Below, piece after piece: positions 16,653-25,100 of a stretch of 64,000 nt of DNA. Where the stretch lies: contig NZ_CP108784.1 in NCBI RefSeq assembly GCF_045207655.1, positions 5,766,001 through 5,830,000 on the forward strand, in the 5' to 3' direction. The translations under genes were made by a program, and so were the position numbers. Under the pieces are notes generated by a model that searched no databases, was not told the origin of the DNA, and was given only the letters and a program-made list of their open reading frames with translations. This DNA comes from Embleya sp045207655 (lineage in GTDB: Bacteria > Actinomycetota > Actinomycetes > Streptomycetales > Streptomycetaceae). Position 1 is the first letter of the stretch, and each line of letters begins with the position of its first letter.

Positions 16653-17780
16653 ATGACGACTGCCGCCCCGCAGGAGCCCGCCCTCCAGGCTTCCCTGACG
16701 ATCGACCTCAAGCCCACCGCACACCCGCTGAGCGACGCCGAGCGCGCCACGCGCCTGGAGAACCCGGGCTTCGGCCGCGTGTTCACCGAGCACATGGTCG
16801 GCATCAAGTGGAGTGCGGGACGCGGCTGGTACGACGCGCAGCTCACGCCCTACGCGTCACTCGACATCGACCCCGCGAACATGACGCTGCACTACGCGCA
16901 GTCGATCTTCGAGGGCCTCAAGGCCTACCGCCGCCCCGACGGCAGCGTGGCCACCTTCCGGCCGCACGCGAACGCCGCCCGCTTCCGCAACTCCGCCCGC
17001 CGGCTCGCCATGCCCGAGCTGCCGGAGGAGCTGTTCGTGGCCGCGGTGGACGCGCTGATCCGCCAGGACATCGCGTGGGTGCCCAGCGCGCCCGAGGAGA
17101 GCCTGTACATCCGGCCCTTCATGTTCGCCACCGAGGTCGGTCTCGGCGTGCGCCCCGCGAACGAGTTCCTCTTCCTGGTCATCGCGTCGCCGGCCGGCCC
17201 CTACTTCGCGGGCGGCGTGCGGCCGGTCTCGGTGTGGTTGTCGCAGGAGTACGTGCGCGCCGTGCCCGGCGGCACCGGCGAGGCCAAGTGCGCCGGCAAC
17301 TACGCCGCGTCGCTGGTGGCCCAGGCCCAGGCCATCGAGCAGGGCTGCGACCAGGTGGTCTGGCTGGACGCGGTGGAGCGTCGCTGGATCGAGGAGATGG
17401 GCGGCATGAACCTGTACTTCGTGTACGGGGAGGGCAAGGACGCGCGGATCGTGACGCCGCGACTGACCGGTTCGCTGCTGCCCGGCATCACCCGGGACTC
17501 GCTGCTGCAACTCGCCGCCGACCGCGGCTACGCCACCGAGGAAGCGCTGATCTCGGTCGACGACTGGCGCGAGGGCAACGCGAACGGCACGCTCACCGAG
17601 GTTTTCGCGTGCGGCACCGCCGCGGTGATCACCCCGGTCGGCTCGGTCAAGTCCAGCACCGGGAACTGGACCGTCGGCACCGGCGAGGCGGGCCCGATCA
17701 CGATGGAACTGCGCAAGGCGCTGGTCGACATCCAGACCGGCCGCGCGGAGGACGCCCACGGCTGGACGCACGCGGTGTAA
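16653..17780 (+). CDS. ilvE: branched-chain amino acid aminotransferase
   Basis: 375 aa. It transfers an amino group between glutamate and the 2-oxo acids of Val, Leu and Ile, the last step of their synthesis. It is a fold-type IV PLP enzyme: the PLP lysine is in TGEAKCAGNYAAS, and the family segments EEMGGMNLYFVY, LTGSLLPGITRDSLL and EVFACGTAAVI are present. ATG 16653 follows a gtgaaggacgag site. The 245 bases upstream hold no leader peptide that I can support. Downstream come small hairpins and the second copy of the 21-bp dispersed repeat. Confidence 0.95.
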   Translation: MTTAAPQEPALQASLTIDLKPTAHPLSDAERATRLENPGFGRVFTEHMVGIKWSAGRGWYDAQLTPYASLDIDPANMTLHYAQSIFEGLKAYRRPDGSVATFRPHANAARFRNSARRLAMPELPEELFVAAVDALIRQDIAWVPSAPEESLYIRPFMFATEVGLGVRPANEFLFLVIASPAGPYFAGGVRPVSVWLSQEYVRAVPGGTGEAKCAGNYAASLVAQAQAIEQGCDQVVWLDAVERRWIEEMGGMNLYFVYGEGKDARIVTPRLTGSLLPGITRDSLLQLAADRGYATEEALISVDDWREGNANGTLTEVFACGTAAVITPVGSVKSSTGNWTVGTGEAGPITMELRKALVDIQTGRAEDAHGWTHAV

Positions 17781-17871
17781 GCCGAGCTGTATGCCGCGCT
17801 TCGCGCGGTGCCGGCGGCCTCCGGCCGCTCTCCTGGCAGGCTCGTCGATCACCGGTCGACGATCGAGTCGT

Positions 17872-17892
17872 GGGCGCTGACGCGCCGGGGGG
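17872..17892 (+). repeat. dispersed 21-bp repeat, copy B
   Basis: Identical to 8038-8058. It lies in the 320-base spacer between ilvE and the cimA leader, which otherwise holds small GC hairpins (for example CCGCGC-ttc-GCGCGG at 17794-17808) and no supportable gene. Confidence 0.6.
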
Positions 17893-18101
17893 AGCGGCCG
17901 AGTCCGCAGCGGCCCCGCGTCCCGCCTGTCGTCGCGGAGCCCGCCGCAACGCGGCATTCCGCCCGAAACGGCAACCCGCCCGCTCGACGCAACGGGCGGA
18001 GCGGGTGGAGCGGGTGGGCACACGAAACTCCGTACCCCGACCATGGCCCACATAGTGAGACCCTCGCACCACGCGCAACCTCATGTGCGAGACTCGCGAG
18101 T

Positions 18102-18149
18102 ATGCAGCAGTGGATCATTATTAGCCGCAGCGTGCCGGCAACGGGTTGA
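18102..18149 (+). CDS. cimA leader peptide MQQWIIISRSVPATG
   Basis: A 15-residue frame from ATG 18102 to TGA 18147-18149 with three consecutive isoleucine codons (atc att att). ATT is rare in this genome, so the run stands out. An intrinsic terminator lies 41 bases downstream and the next gene is citramalate synthase, an entry enzyme to isoleucine. This is the architecture of an isoleucine-responsive attenuator. The ribosome-binding site is weak (gcgag). A CATAGT at 18051-18056 could be the -10 of its promoter. An overlapping frame from 18083 also ends at tag but carries no amino-acid signal. Confidence 0.72.
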   Translation: MQQWIIISRSVPATG

Positions 18150-18189
18150 CCTCCCACAAGGGGTGCCATACCGCCCACCGCCCGCACGC

Positions 18190-18219
18190 AGACCTCTCGC
18201 GACCGCGAGGGGTCTTTTT
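18190..18219 (+). terminator. cimA attenuator terminator
   Basis: AGACCTCTCGC (18190-18200) pairs with GCGAGGGGTCT (18205-18215), eleven pairs including one G-U, followed by a run of T to 18219. It sits between the Ile-rich leader and the cimA start, as an attenuator should. Confidence 0.8.
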
Positions 18220-18296
18220 GTTTGGCCGCACCACCCACGCGGCGAGCGAGCGCGCACGGGCCCGCCATTTCTTGATCGACGGGAGAACCGAGGCCG

Positions 18297-19925
18297 ATGC
18301 ACCCCACGACGACCGACCCGAGCGCCTTCCACGTCTTCGACACCACCCTGCGGGACGGTTCGCAGCGCGAGGGCATCAACCTGACGGTGTCCGACAAGCT
18401 CACCGTGGCTCGCCACCTGGACGACTTCGGCGTGGGCTTCATCGAGGGCGGGTGGCCCGGCGCGGTACCGCGCGACACCGAGTTCTTCCGCCGGGCCCGG
18501 GAGGAACTCGATCTCGCGCACGCGGTCCTGGTCGCCTTCGGCTCGACCCGCAAGGCCGGTACCACCGCCGCCGCCGACCCGCAGGTCCAGGCACTGCTCG
18601 ACTCGCAGGCGCCGGTCGTGTGCCTGGTGGCCAAGTCGCACGACAAGCACGTCTCGCTCGCGCTGCGCACCACGCTGGACGAGAACCTGGAGATGGTCCG
18701 GGACACCGTCGCCCATCTGCGCGCCCAGGGCCGCCGGGTCTTCGTCGACTGCGAGCACTTCTTCGACGGCTACCGGGCCAATCCCGAGTACGCGCTGAGC
18801 GTGGTCGCCGCCGCGCACGACGCGGGCGCCGAGGTGGTCGTGCTGTGCGACACCAACGGCGGGATGTTGCCCAGCGGGGTCCGCGAGATCGTCGGTGCCG
18901 TGCACGCGGGCACCGGGGCGCGCCTGGGCATCCACGCCCAGGACGACACCGGTTGTGCCGTGGCCAACACGATCGCGGCCGTCGAGGGCGGCGCCACGCA
19001 CGTCCAGTGCACCGCCAACGGTTACGGCGAACGTGTCGGCAACGCCAACCTGTTCCAGGTGGTCGGCAACCTCGAGCTCAAGCAGGACATGCGCGTGCTG
19101 CCCGAGGGCAAGCTGCGCGAGATGACCCGGATCTCGCACGCGATCGCCGAGGTGGTCAACCTGGCCCCCTCCACGCACCTGCCCTACGTGGGCGTGTCCG
19201 CGTTCGCGCACAAGGCCGGCCTGCACGCCTCCGCGATCAAGGTCGACCCCGACCTGTACCAGCACATCGACCCGGCGCTGGTCGGCAACGACATGCGGAT
19301 GCTGATCTCGGACATGGCCGGACGTGCCTCGATCGAGCTCAAGGGCAAGGAACTGGGCTACGACCTCTCGAACGACAAGGATCTGGTCGGCCGGGTGGTC
19401 AACCAGGTCAAGGAGCGCGAGGCGGCCGGCTACACGTACGAGGCCGCGGACGCGTCCTTCGAACTGCTGCTGCGCGACGAGAGCCTGGGCCGTGCGCGCT
19501 TCTTCGCGCTGGAGTCGTGGCGCGCGATCAGCGAGCAGCGCGGCGACGGCGTGCCGGTGAACGAGGCCACCGTCAAGCTGCGGGCCAAGGGCGAGCGGAT
19601 CGTGGCGACCGGCGAGGGCAACGGCCCGGTCAACGCCCTCGACCGCGCGCTGCGGCTGGCCCTGGAGCGGATCTACCCGCAACTCGCGGCGTTCGAGCTG
19701 GTGGACTACAAGGTGCGTCTGTTGGAGGGCCGGCACGGCACCGACGCGATCACCCGCGTCCTGGTGGAGACCACCGACGGCAAGCAGGAGTGGAGCACCG
19801 TCGGGGTCGCGGAGAACGTGATCGCGGCGTCCTGGCAGGCCCTGGAGGACGCGTACACCTACGGTCTGCTCAAGGCGGGCCTGACCCCCGGTGCCCACGA
19901 CACCGAGGGTTCGGACCGTACGTAG
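18297..19925 (+). CDS. cimA: (R)-citramalate synthase
   Basis: 542 aa. It condenses pyruvate with acetyl-CoA to citramalate, a threonine-independent route to 2-oxobutyrate and isoleucine. The HMGL/LeuA catalytic domain shows FDTTLRDGSQREG at residues 14-26, EGGWPGAVPRDTEFF and the metal-site HAQDDTGCAVAN. The C-terminal LeuA dimerisation/regulatory domain begins near residue 410 (FELVDYKVRLLEGRHGTDA). Related 2-isopropylmalate synthases share the fold. The longer insert, EGGWPGA in place of EVGFP, and the triple-Ile leader upstream favour citramalate synthase. ATG 18297 follows a ggagaacc-type site. The end is convergent with the minus-strand conservon-tail gene. Confidence 0.88.
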   Translation: MHPTTTDPSAFHVFDTTLRDGSQREGINLTVSDKLTVARHLDDFGVGFIEGGWPGAVPRDTEFFRRAREELDLAHAVLVAFGSTRKAGTTAAADPQVQALLDSQAPVVCLVAKSHDKHVSLALRTTLDENLEMVRDTVAHLRAQGRRVFVDCEHFFDGYRANPEYALSVVAAAHDAGAEVVVLCDTNGGMLPSGVREIVGAVHAGTGARLGIHAQDDTGCAVANTIAAVEGGATHVQCTANGYGERVGNANLFQVVGNLELKQDMRVLPEGKLREMTRISHAIAEVVNLAPSTHLPYVGVSAFAHKAGLHASAIKVDPDLYQHIDPALVGNDMRMLISDMAGRASIELKGKELGYDLSNDKDLVGRVVNQVKEREAAGYTYEAADASFELLLRDESLGRARFFALESWRAISEQRGDGVPVNEATVKLRAKGERIVATGEGNGPVNALDRALRLALERIYPQLAAFELVDYKVRLLEGRHGTDAITRVLVETTDGKQEWSTVGVAENVIAASWQALEDAYTYGLLKAGLTPGAHDTEGSDRT

Positions 19926-19944
19926 AACCAGAGGTGATGAACCG

Positions 19945-20415
19945 TCAGGGGCGGCCGGGGCGGAACGATCGCCATCCGTCGCCCCACGGTTCGTCCCAGC
20001 CCGCCGGCAGCGGCGACAGCGAACCCGGCGGTGGCGACGGCATCGCGGGCGGGACCGGCGGGACCGGTGGGGTGGGCTTCGCGGCCCGCGGTTGCAGCGG
20101 AGCCGGCGCGGGGGCGGGCGGGCGGACGGGCGACGAGGCCAGCGGACTCGCCGCGGTCATCGGATTGGGCGGCAGCAGCGGTTCGCTCTCTTCGAGACGT
20201 GCCAACTCGCGTCCGACGGCGAATCGTTCCAGCCGCCCTCGGACCTCTTCCGGTTCTCGCGACACGGACAGCTCGCGATCGAGGCCGAACTCCTCGGCCG
20301 CCGCACCCGGCAGCAGGTTCGCCTGCGGGGGCCTTCGCGGCAGCCCCGACTCGGTCGTTCCGTCGACCATCGGAAGGCGGGCCGCTTGCGCCGCGCGCCT
20401 GCTGTTGTCGTCCAC
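19945..20415 (-). CDS. stand-alone homologue of the conservon sensor-kinase tail
   Basis: 156 aa from GTG 20415, chosen because GAGGTGG lies five bases upstream; a TTG at 20469 is in frame. The protein has no transmembrane or catalytic domain. Residues about 24-70 carry SGLPRRPPQANLLPG and REPEEVRGRLERF, which match the last 100 residues of CvnA in this window (GLPRRVPRANLVPGG and RSPDEVRGRLTNF), including spacing. The remainder is Pro/Ala-rich. It lies about 320 bases beyond cvnD, past a hairpin that should terminate the conservon transcript, so it probably has its own promoter. It could bind the same partner as the CvnA tail. Convergent with cimA (19 bases apart). Confidence 0.55.
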   Translation of the reverse strand: MDDNSRRAAQAARLPMVDGTTESGLPRRPPQANLLPGAAAEEFGLDRELSVSREPEEVRGRLERFAVGRELARLEESEPLLPPNPMTAASPLASSPVRPPAPAPAPLQPRAAKPTPPVPPVPPAMPSPPPGSLSPLPAGWDEPWGDGWRSFRPGRP

Positions 20416-20630
20416 CGAACCCACCTCGGTTCGTTGTTGGGCCTGCGCCTCAAAACGTTCTGATATCAATTGGGCAACAGATGACTATGGGAGGACCTTA
20501 GCAATGTGCGGGTCGAGGCGGGGACTCGGCCGGGCATGTCGCGGAGTCCTGTCACACATTTGTCGAATCTCTGGAACGCCCGCGCCCGAACGCCCTTGGG
20601 AATCCCGCCACATGGGGTTCGCGACCACAA

Positions 20631-20669
20631 CACCTCAGGCGAACCCCGCAATGGGATTCGCCTGAGGTG
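20631..20669 (-). terminator. conservon terminator
   Basis: CACCTCAGGCGAA (20631-20643) and TTCGCCTGAGGTG (20657-20669) are perfect 13-bp arms, extended by CCC/GGG inside. It lies about 70 bases beyond the cvnD stop on the minus strand. Confidence 0.65.
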
Positions 20670-20737
20670 AGATGGTGCGCAATACGAAAAAACAGGTTCG
20701 AGCAGTTACCGAAGACCGGCGTGGATGGACCCGAAGG

Positions 20738-21328
20738 TCAGCGCAGGCGAGCCATCAGTGCGTGCTCCACCAGCGTGATCAGGGTCGACTTGGCCGATTC
20801 GCGGCGCCGTGCGTCACAGCTCACGATCGGTGTGTCGGGCCCTATCTGCAATGCCTCGCGGACATCCTCCGCGTGGTGGGTTTGCAATCCGTCGAAGCAG
20901 TTCAACGCGACGATGAACGGCAGTCCGCTGTTCTCGAAGTAGTCGATCGCGGGGAAGCAATCGGCGAGTCGGCGGGTGTCCACGAGAACCACGGCGCCGA
21001 TGGCACCGCGGACCAGGTCGTCCCACATGAACCAGAATCGGTGCTGACCCGGCGTACCGAAGAGGTACAGGATCAGATCCTCGTCCAGCGTGATACGACC
21101 GAAGTCCATCGCGACCGTCGTCGTCTGCTTGTCCGGCGTCGCCGACAGGTCGTCGACACCGGCGCTCGCGGACGTCATGACCGCTTCGGTACGCAGCGGA
21201 GCGATCTCCGAGACGGCACCGACGAGCGTGGTCTTGCCCACGCCGAATCCGCCGGCGACGACGATCTTCGCCGACGTGGTGGAGGACCTGGCGGGGGCCG
21301 GGCCCGGGCTAGAGCTTGCGAAGTCCAC
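20738..21328 (-). CDS. cvnD: conservon small GTPase-like protein CvnD
   Basis: 196 aa. A Ras/MglA-like nucleotide-binding protein: P-loop GGFGVGKTTLVGAV near residue 27, switch/G3 LFGTPGQHRFWFMWDD, a base-recognition segment NCFD in place of NKxD, and the G5-like SCDAR. It acts in the membrane-associated CvnA-B-C-D complex. In S. coelicolor such complexes influence development and antibiotic production. The start ATG 21328 lies 20 bases inside cvnC, so translation is coupled. Gene position beside cimA resembles conservon 1 of S. coelicolor (from memory). Confidence 0.93.
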   Translation of the reverse strand: MDFASSSPGPAPARSSTTSAKIVVAGGFGVGKTTLVGAVSEIAPLRTEAVMTSASAGVDDLSATPDKQTTTVAMDFGRITLDEDLILYLFGTPGQHRFWFMWDDLVRGAIGAVVLVDTRRLADCFPAIDYFENSGLPFIVALNCFDGLQTHHAEDVREALQIGPDTPIVSCDARRRESAKSTLITLVEHALMARLR

Positions 21329-21683
21329 TGAGCACCCTTTCGAGCAGCGTGACGTCCGGCTGCCCCTGGTCGTTCCCGGGCTGGTGGATGACCACCAGCC
21401 CGGCTTCGGCGAGGTCCGCGACGAGTACGCGGGCGACGCCGAGCGGGATGGTGAGCAGAGCCGAGATCTCGGCTACCGACTTGACCTCCCGACACAGCGC
21501 ACAGATGCGCTGGTGCTCGGGCAACAGGCCGGGTGGGTTGGCCACCTGAGGTGTCGTGGTGACCAGGGCCTCCAGCGCGAGCTGATAGCGAGGCCGGGTG
21601 CGACCACCGGTCATGGCGTACGGGCGGACCAGGGTCTCGTGAAACTCCTGGTCCCCGTGATCGGACATATCCGGAGGTGTCAT
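21309..21683 (-). CDS. cvnC: conservon DUF742 protein CvnC
   Basis: 124 aa. A DUF742 protein with a winged-helix-like fold: LVRPYAMTGGRTRPRYQLAL near the start, then LLPEHQRICALCREVKSVAE and a helix-turn-helix-like region (ISALLTIPLGVARVLVADLA). The gene starts with ATG 21683 in an ATGA overlap with the stop of cvnB. The longer upstream frame is rejected because it overlaps cvnB. CvnC is thought to connect CvnB and CvnD in the conservon complex. Confidence 0.92.
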   Translation of the reverse strand: MTPPDMSDHGDQEFHETLVRPYAMTGGRTRPRYQLALEALVTTTPQVANPPGLLPEHQRICALCREVKSVAEISALLTIPLGVARVLVADLAEAGLVVIHQPGNDQGQPDVTLLERVLSGLRKL

Positions 21684-22108
21684 CGCGGCAGTGCACCTTG
21701 GAGTTCGGCGCGCAAGGCCGGCGTGAGCACGGCACCCGCGCGGTCGACGAGCAGGGCCATCTCGTAGCCGATCAGGCCGATGTCGCACTCCGGCGACGCC
21801 AGCACGGCCAACGACGAGCCGTCCGAAATCGACATGATAAAGAGGAAACCCCGTTCCATTTCCACGACCGTCTGGGTCACATGCCCGCCCTCGAAGATAC
21901 GGGACGCACCCTGGGTCAGGCTGGTCAAACCCGATGCGACGGCGGCGAGCTGGTCGGCCCGGTCGCGAGGGAAGCCCTCGGACAGGGCGAGCAGCAGGCC
22001 GTCCGCGGAGACCACGACCGTGTGCGACACCCCGGGGGTGTTGTCCACGAAGTTCGTGATCAGCCAGTTCAGGTTCTGCGCGGCCTGGCTCAACGACTTC
22101 TCAGTCAT
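21680..22108 (-). CDS. cvnB: conservon roadblock/LC7 protein CvnB
   Basis: 142 aa, a single roadblock/LC7 domain (LNWLITNFVDNTPGVSHTVV, VSADGLLLALSEGFPRDRAD, AAVASGLTSLTQGASRIFEG). Roadblock proteins bind and regulate small GTPases, here most likely CvnD. Its ATG overlaps the cvnA stop as ATGA, and its own stop overlaps the cvnC start the same way, so all three are translationally coupled. Confidence 0.94.
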   Translation of the reverse strand: MTEKSLSQAAQNLNWLITNFVDNTPGVSHTVVVSADGLLLALSEGFPRDRADQLAAVASGLTSLTQGASRIFEGGHVTQTVVEMERGFLFIMSISDGSSLAVLASPECDIGLIGYEMALLVDRAGAVLTPALRAELQGALPR

Positions 22109-25100
22109 GCCTGCTCCTGGTTGTTCTCGTCACGAGGCCGAGGGGCGGATCCCCCGGACCCGGCGGTGCGACCCTGCTGGATGCCCCGGCGGAAGTTGGT
22201 CAGACGCCCGCGAACCTCGTCGGGCGACCGGGACAGGCCCGGAGCGCCCGGCGCGGCCTGCCGGCCCGGCTGCTCCTGACGGGTGCCGGGAGCGGCAGGA
22301 CCCGCACCCGGGTGACCCGACGCCTGGGCGCCGCCGGACTGCTCGACGCCGCCCGGCACCAGGTTGGCGCGGGGCACGCGGCGGGGCAGACCCGCTCCGG
22401 TGGTGCCACCCGAGGACGGCTCGCGAGCGGCCTCCGCCGCGCGCCAACCGTCGTCACCGGCGGAGTACCAGCCGGACTGCTGACCCTGGGGGCCGACGGC
22501 GGGTGCGACCGCGGGGGACTGCTCGACGATCTCGTCCGGTTCCGTCGGTGTCCCGAACATGTCGGTGACGGGCTGCGGACGCCCGGCACCGAAGGTCGGG
22601 ACCTGCTCGACCGGCGCCGGTGTCTGCGGCGGATTGGTCGCCATCGGCACCCGGCGGTCGAGACCACCGAGCGGACCGGCCTCCGGCTCCGCCTGCTCGC
22701 GCGCCGGCGTGGCCTGCTCCCCGCCTCGCGGCGTGGAACGGACCTGTGCGGCACGCATCCGACCGCCGCGGTTGCCCTGCCGGTGGAACCAGTCGGACTC
22801 GAGCGTGTCGAAGATCGGCAGCCTACCGTCATCGCCGGTGCTCGGCGGCGCGCTCATGTCCAACTCGGAGGGAGCGGGCAGTTGTTCGGCGCTCTCCGAC
22901 CCACCGACCGGCGCGAAGGGCGAGCCCTCCGAACGACCCGGTCCGGCGGGCGCGAACGGCGAGACCGCCGGTCGCACGTCACCCTGCGGGCCGCGGGCCT
23001 GCTCGGCCCGGGTGTGCTCGTCCTGCTCCTGCCGCGCGGGCTCGGGACGAGCCTGCGGCAGACCGCGCAGCACCGGCAACGCGTCGCCGGTCGAGGTCCG
23101 GCCGTCCGCGGGGCCCTGGCCGTGCTGCGGCAGGTCCTCGCGACGGGTCAGTTCCTCGCGACGGGGCGCGTCGTAGGCCGACGGCACGTCGGCCGGCGGT
23201 GCGACGGGCTCGACCGGCAGCGGGGCCACCGGGGCGAGCTCGTCGTACTCGGTGCCCCACGGAGCCGGCGCGCGCTCCTGCGACCGCGGCGCGAGCTCCG
23301 CACCCGGGCCGCCGAACGGCTGCGCGGGTTGCTCGTAACCGCCCCGGTCGAACTCCGCTGCGGGCTGCGACTCGTCCGCGTAGGGCGTACCGAACGCGAA
23401 CTGCGAGGTGTCACCGGCGCGTCCGGAGCCGGCCTGCGGCTGCGGCGCGGCCGGGAACGACCCGGTGTCCTGCCCGTATCGCGCCTGCTGCGACTCGACC
23501 TCGCGGCCGTCCTCGCCGGTGCCGAACATCGGCGCCGAGGGCGCGGCGGGGAAGGCCCCGGTGCGCGGGTCGTCCGGTCGCGGCTGGTGCTGCGGCGGCT
23601 GCGGCAGCACCGGTGCGAACGGGTTGTCCCGACCGGGCGTGGCGGGCGGCGGCGAACTCGGCGCGCGGTGCGCGCCGGTGCTGGTGACACCCGGCTCGCT
23701 CGCGAACGGGTTCACGGTGCCCGGGTACGGCGTGTCCGTCCCGGCCGAACCGTCCTGGAAGGACGGGGCCGCGAAGGACTGCGTGCTGCCGTACGAGGGC
23801 TCCTGCTGGACCGGAGGCTGCGCGGGCCGGTTGGTGGGGATCTGCGTCGGCTGCGGGGCCTGGTTGACCGGCTGGGCCGGTGCGTCGGCTCCGCGCTGCG
23901 GCAGTTCGCGCCGCCGGTTGCGCTCCTCGGCGCGGCTGCCCACCCGGGGCCCGGGAAGGGCCTGGGCGACCGGCGCGGCCGAGGGCAGTTCCTCGGACCA
24001 ACCGGACACGGCCGCGGCGGTCTTGTCGCCGCCCTTGCTCCACCCGTCGCCGCCACCGGGGCGGTCGCCCTGGATGAGCTCGATCGGGAGCATGACGAGC
24101 GCGGTGGTACCGCCACCCTCGCCCGGCCGGAGCTGGACGCGGATGCCGTGTCGGGTGGCCAGTCGGCCGACCACGAACAGACCCATGCGGCGCGAGATGG
24201 ACACGTCCACCACCGGCGGGCGGGCCAGTCGCTGGTTGGCGTCGGCGAGGTCGTCGCCGGTCAGGCCGATGCCGTTGTCGTGGATCTCGATGAGCGCGCG
24301 GCCGTCCGGGAGGATGTGGCCGGTCACGCGCACCTTGGTGTGCGGGCTGGAGAACGTGGTCGAGTTCTCCAGCAACTCGGCGAGCAGGTGCACGAGGTCG
24401 TTGACCGCGCGGCCGGCGATGTCGGTGGTGGGCAGTGCGCCCAACTCGACCCGCTCGTACTGCTCCACCTCGGAGGCCGCCGCGCGCAGCACGTCGACCA
24501 GCGGAACCGGTCGGGTCCAGCGACGGCCGGGCTCCTCACCCGCGAGCACCAGGAGGTTCTCACCGTTGCGGCGCATACGCGTCGCGAGGTGGTCGAGCTT
24601 GAACAGGTTGGCGAGCTGGTCCGGGTCCGCCTCGCGGTTCTCCAGGTCGGAGATGAGCGCGAGCTGACGCTGGATCAGGCTCTGGCTGCGACGCGAGAGG
24701 TTGACGAACATCGCGTTGACGTTGCCACGCAGCAGGGCCTGTTCGGCGGCCAGTCGCACGGCCTCGGCGTGCACCGCGTCGAACGCGCGGGCCACCTGGC
24801 CGATCTCGTCCCGGGACAACACGCCGATCGGCTCGATCGCCAGATCCACGTCGCCGGGATCGGACTCGGAGAGTCGACGCACCGTCTCGGGCAGTCGCTC
24901 CTCGGCGACCTCGAGCGCGGAGCGCCGCAGCGTGTTGAGCGAACGCACCAGCGACCGCGCCACGATCACACCGAGCAGGATGGTGATCAACAGCGCGCCG
25001 ACGACCAGGATCGTGTTGACCAGGGCGTCGGTGCGGGCCTCGTCGCGCAGGTCCTTCGCGGTGGCGGCCAGCTTGAGCCCGAGTTGGGCCTCGACCTGGC

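Noticed and set aside
18083..18122. Alternative short frame beginning ATG 18083 overlapping the cimA leader
   Set aside because: It lacks branched-chain codons and ends before the terminator region in a way that would not couple to it; the Ile-rich frame explains the context better.
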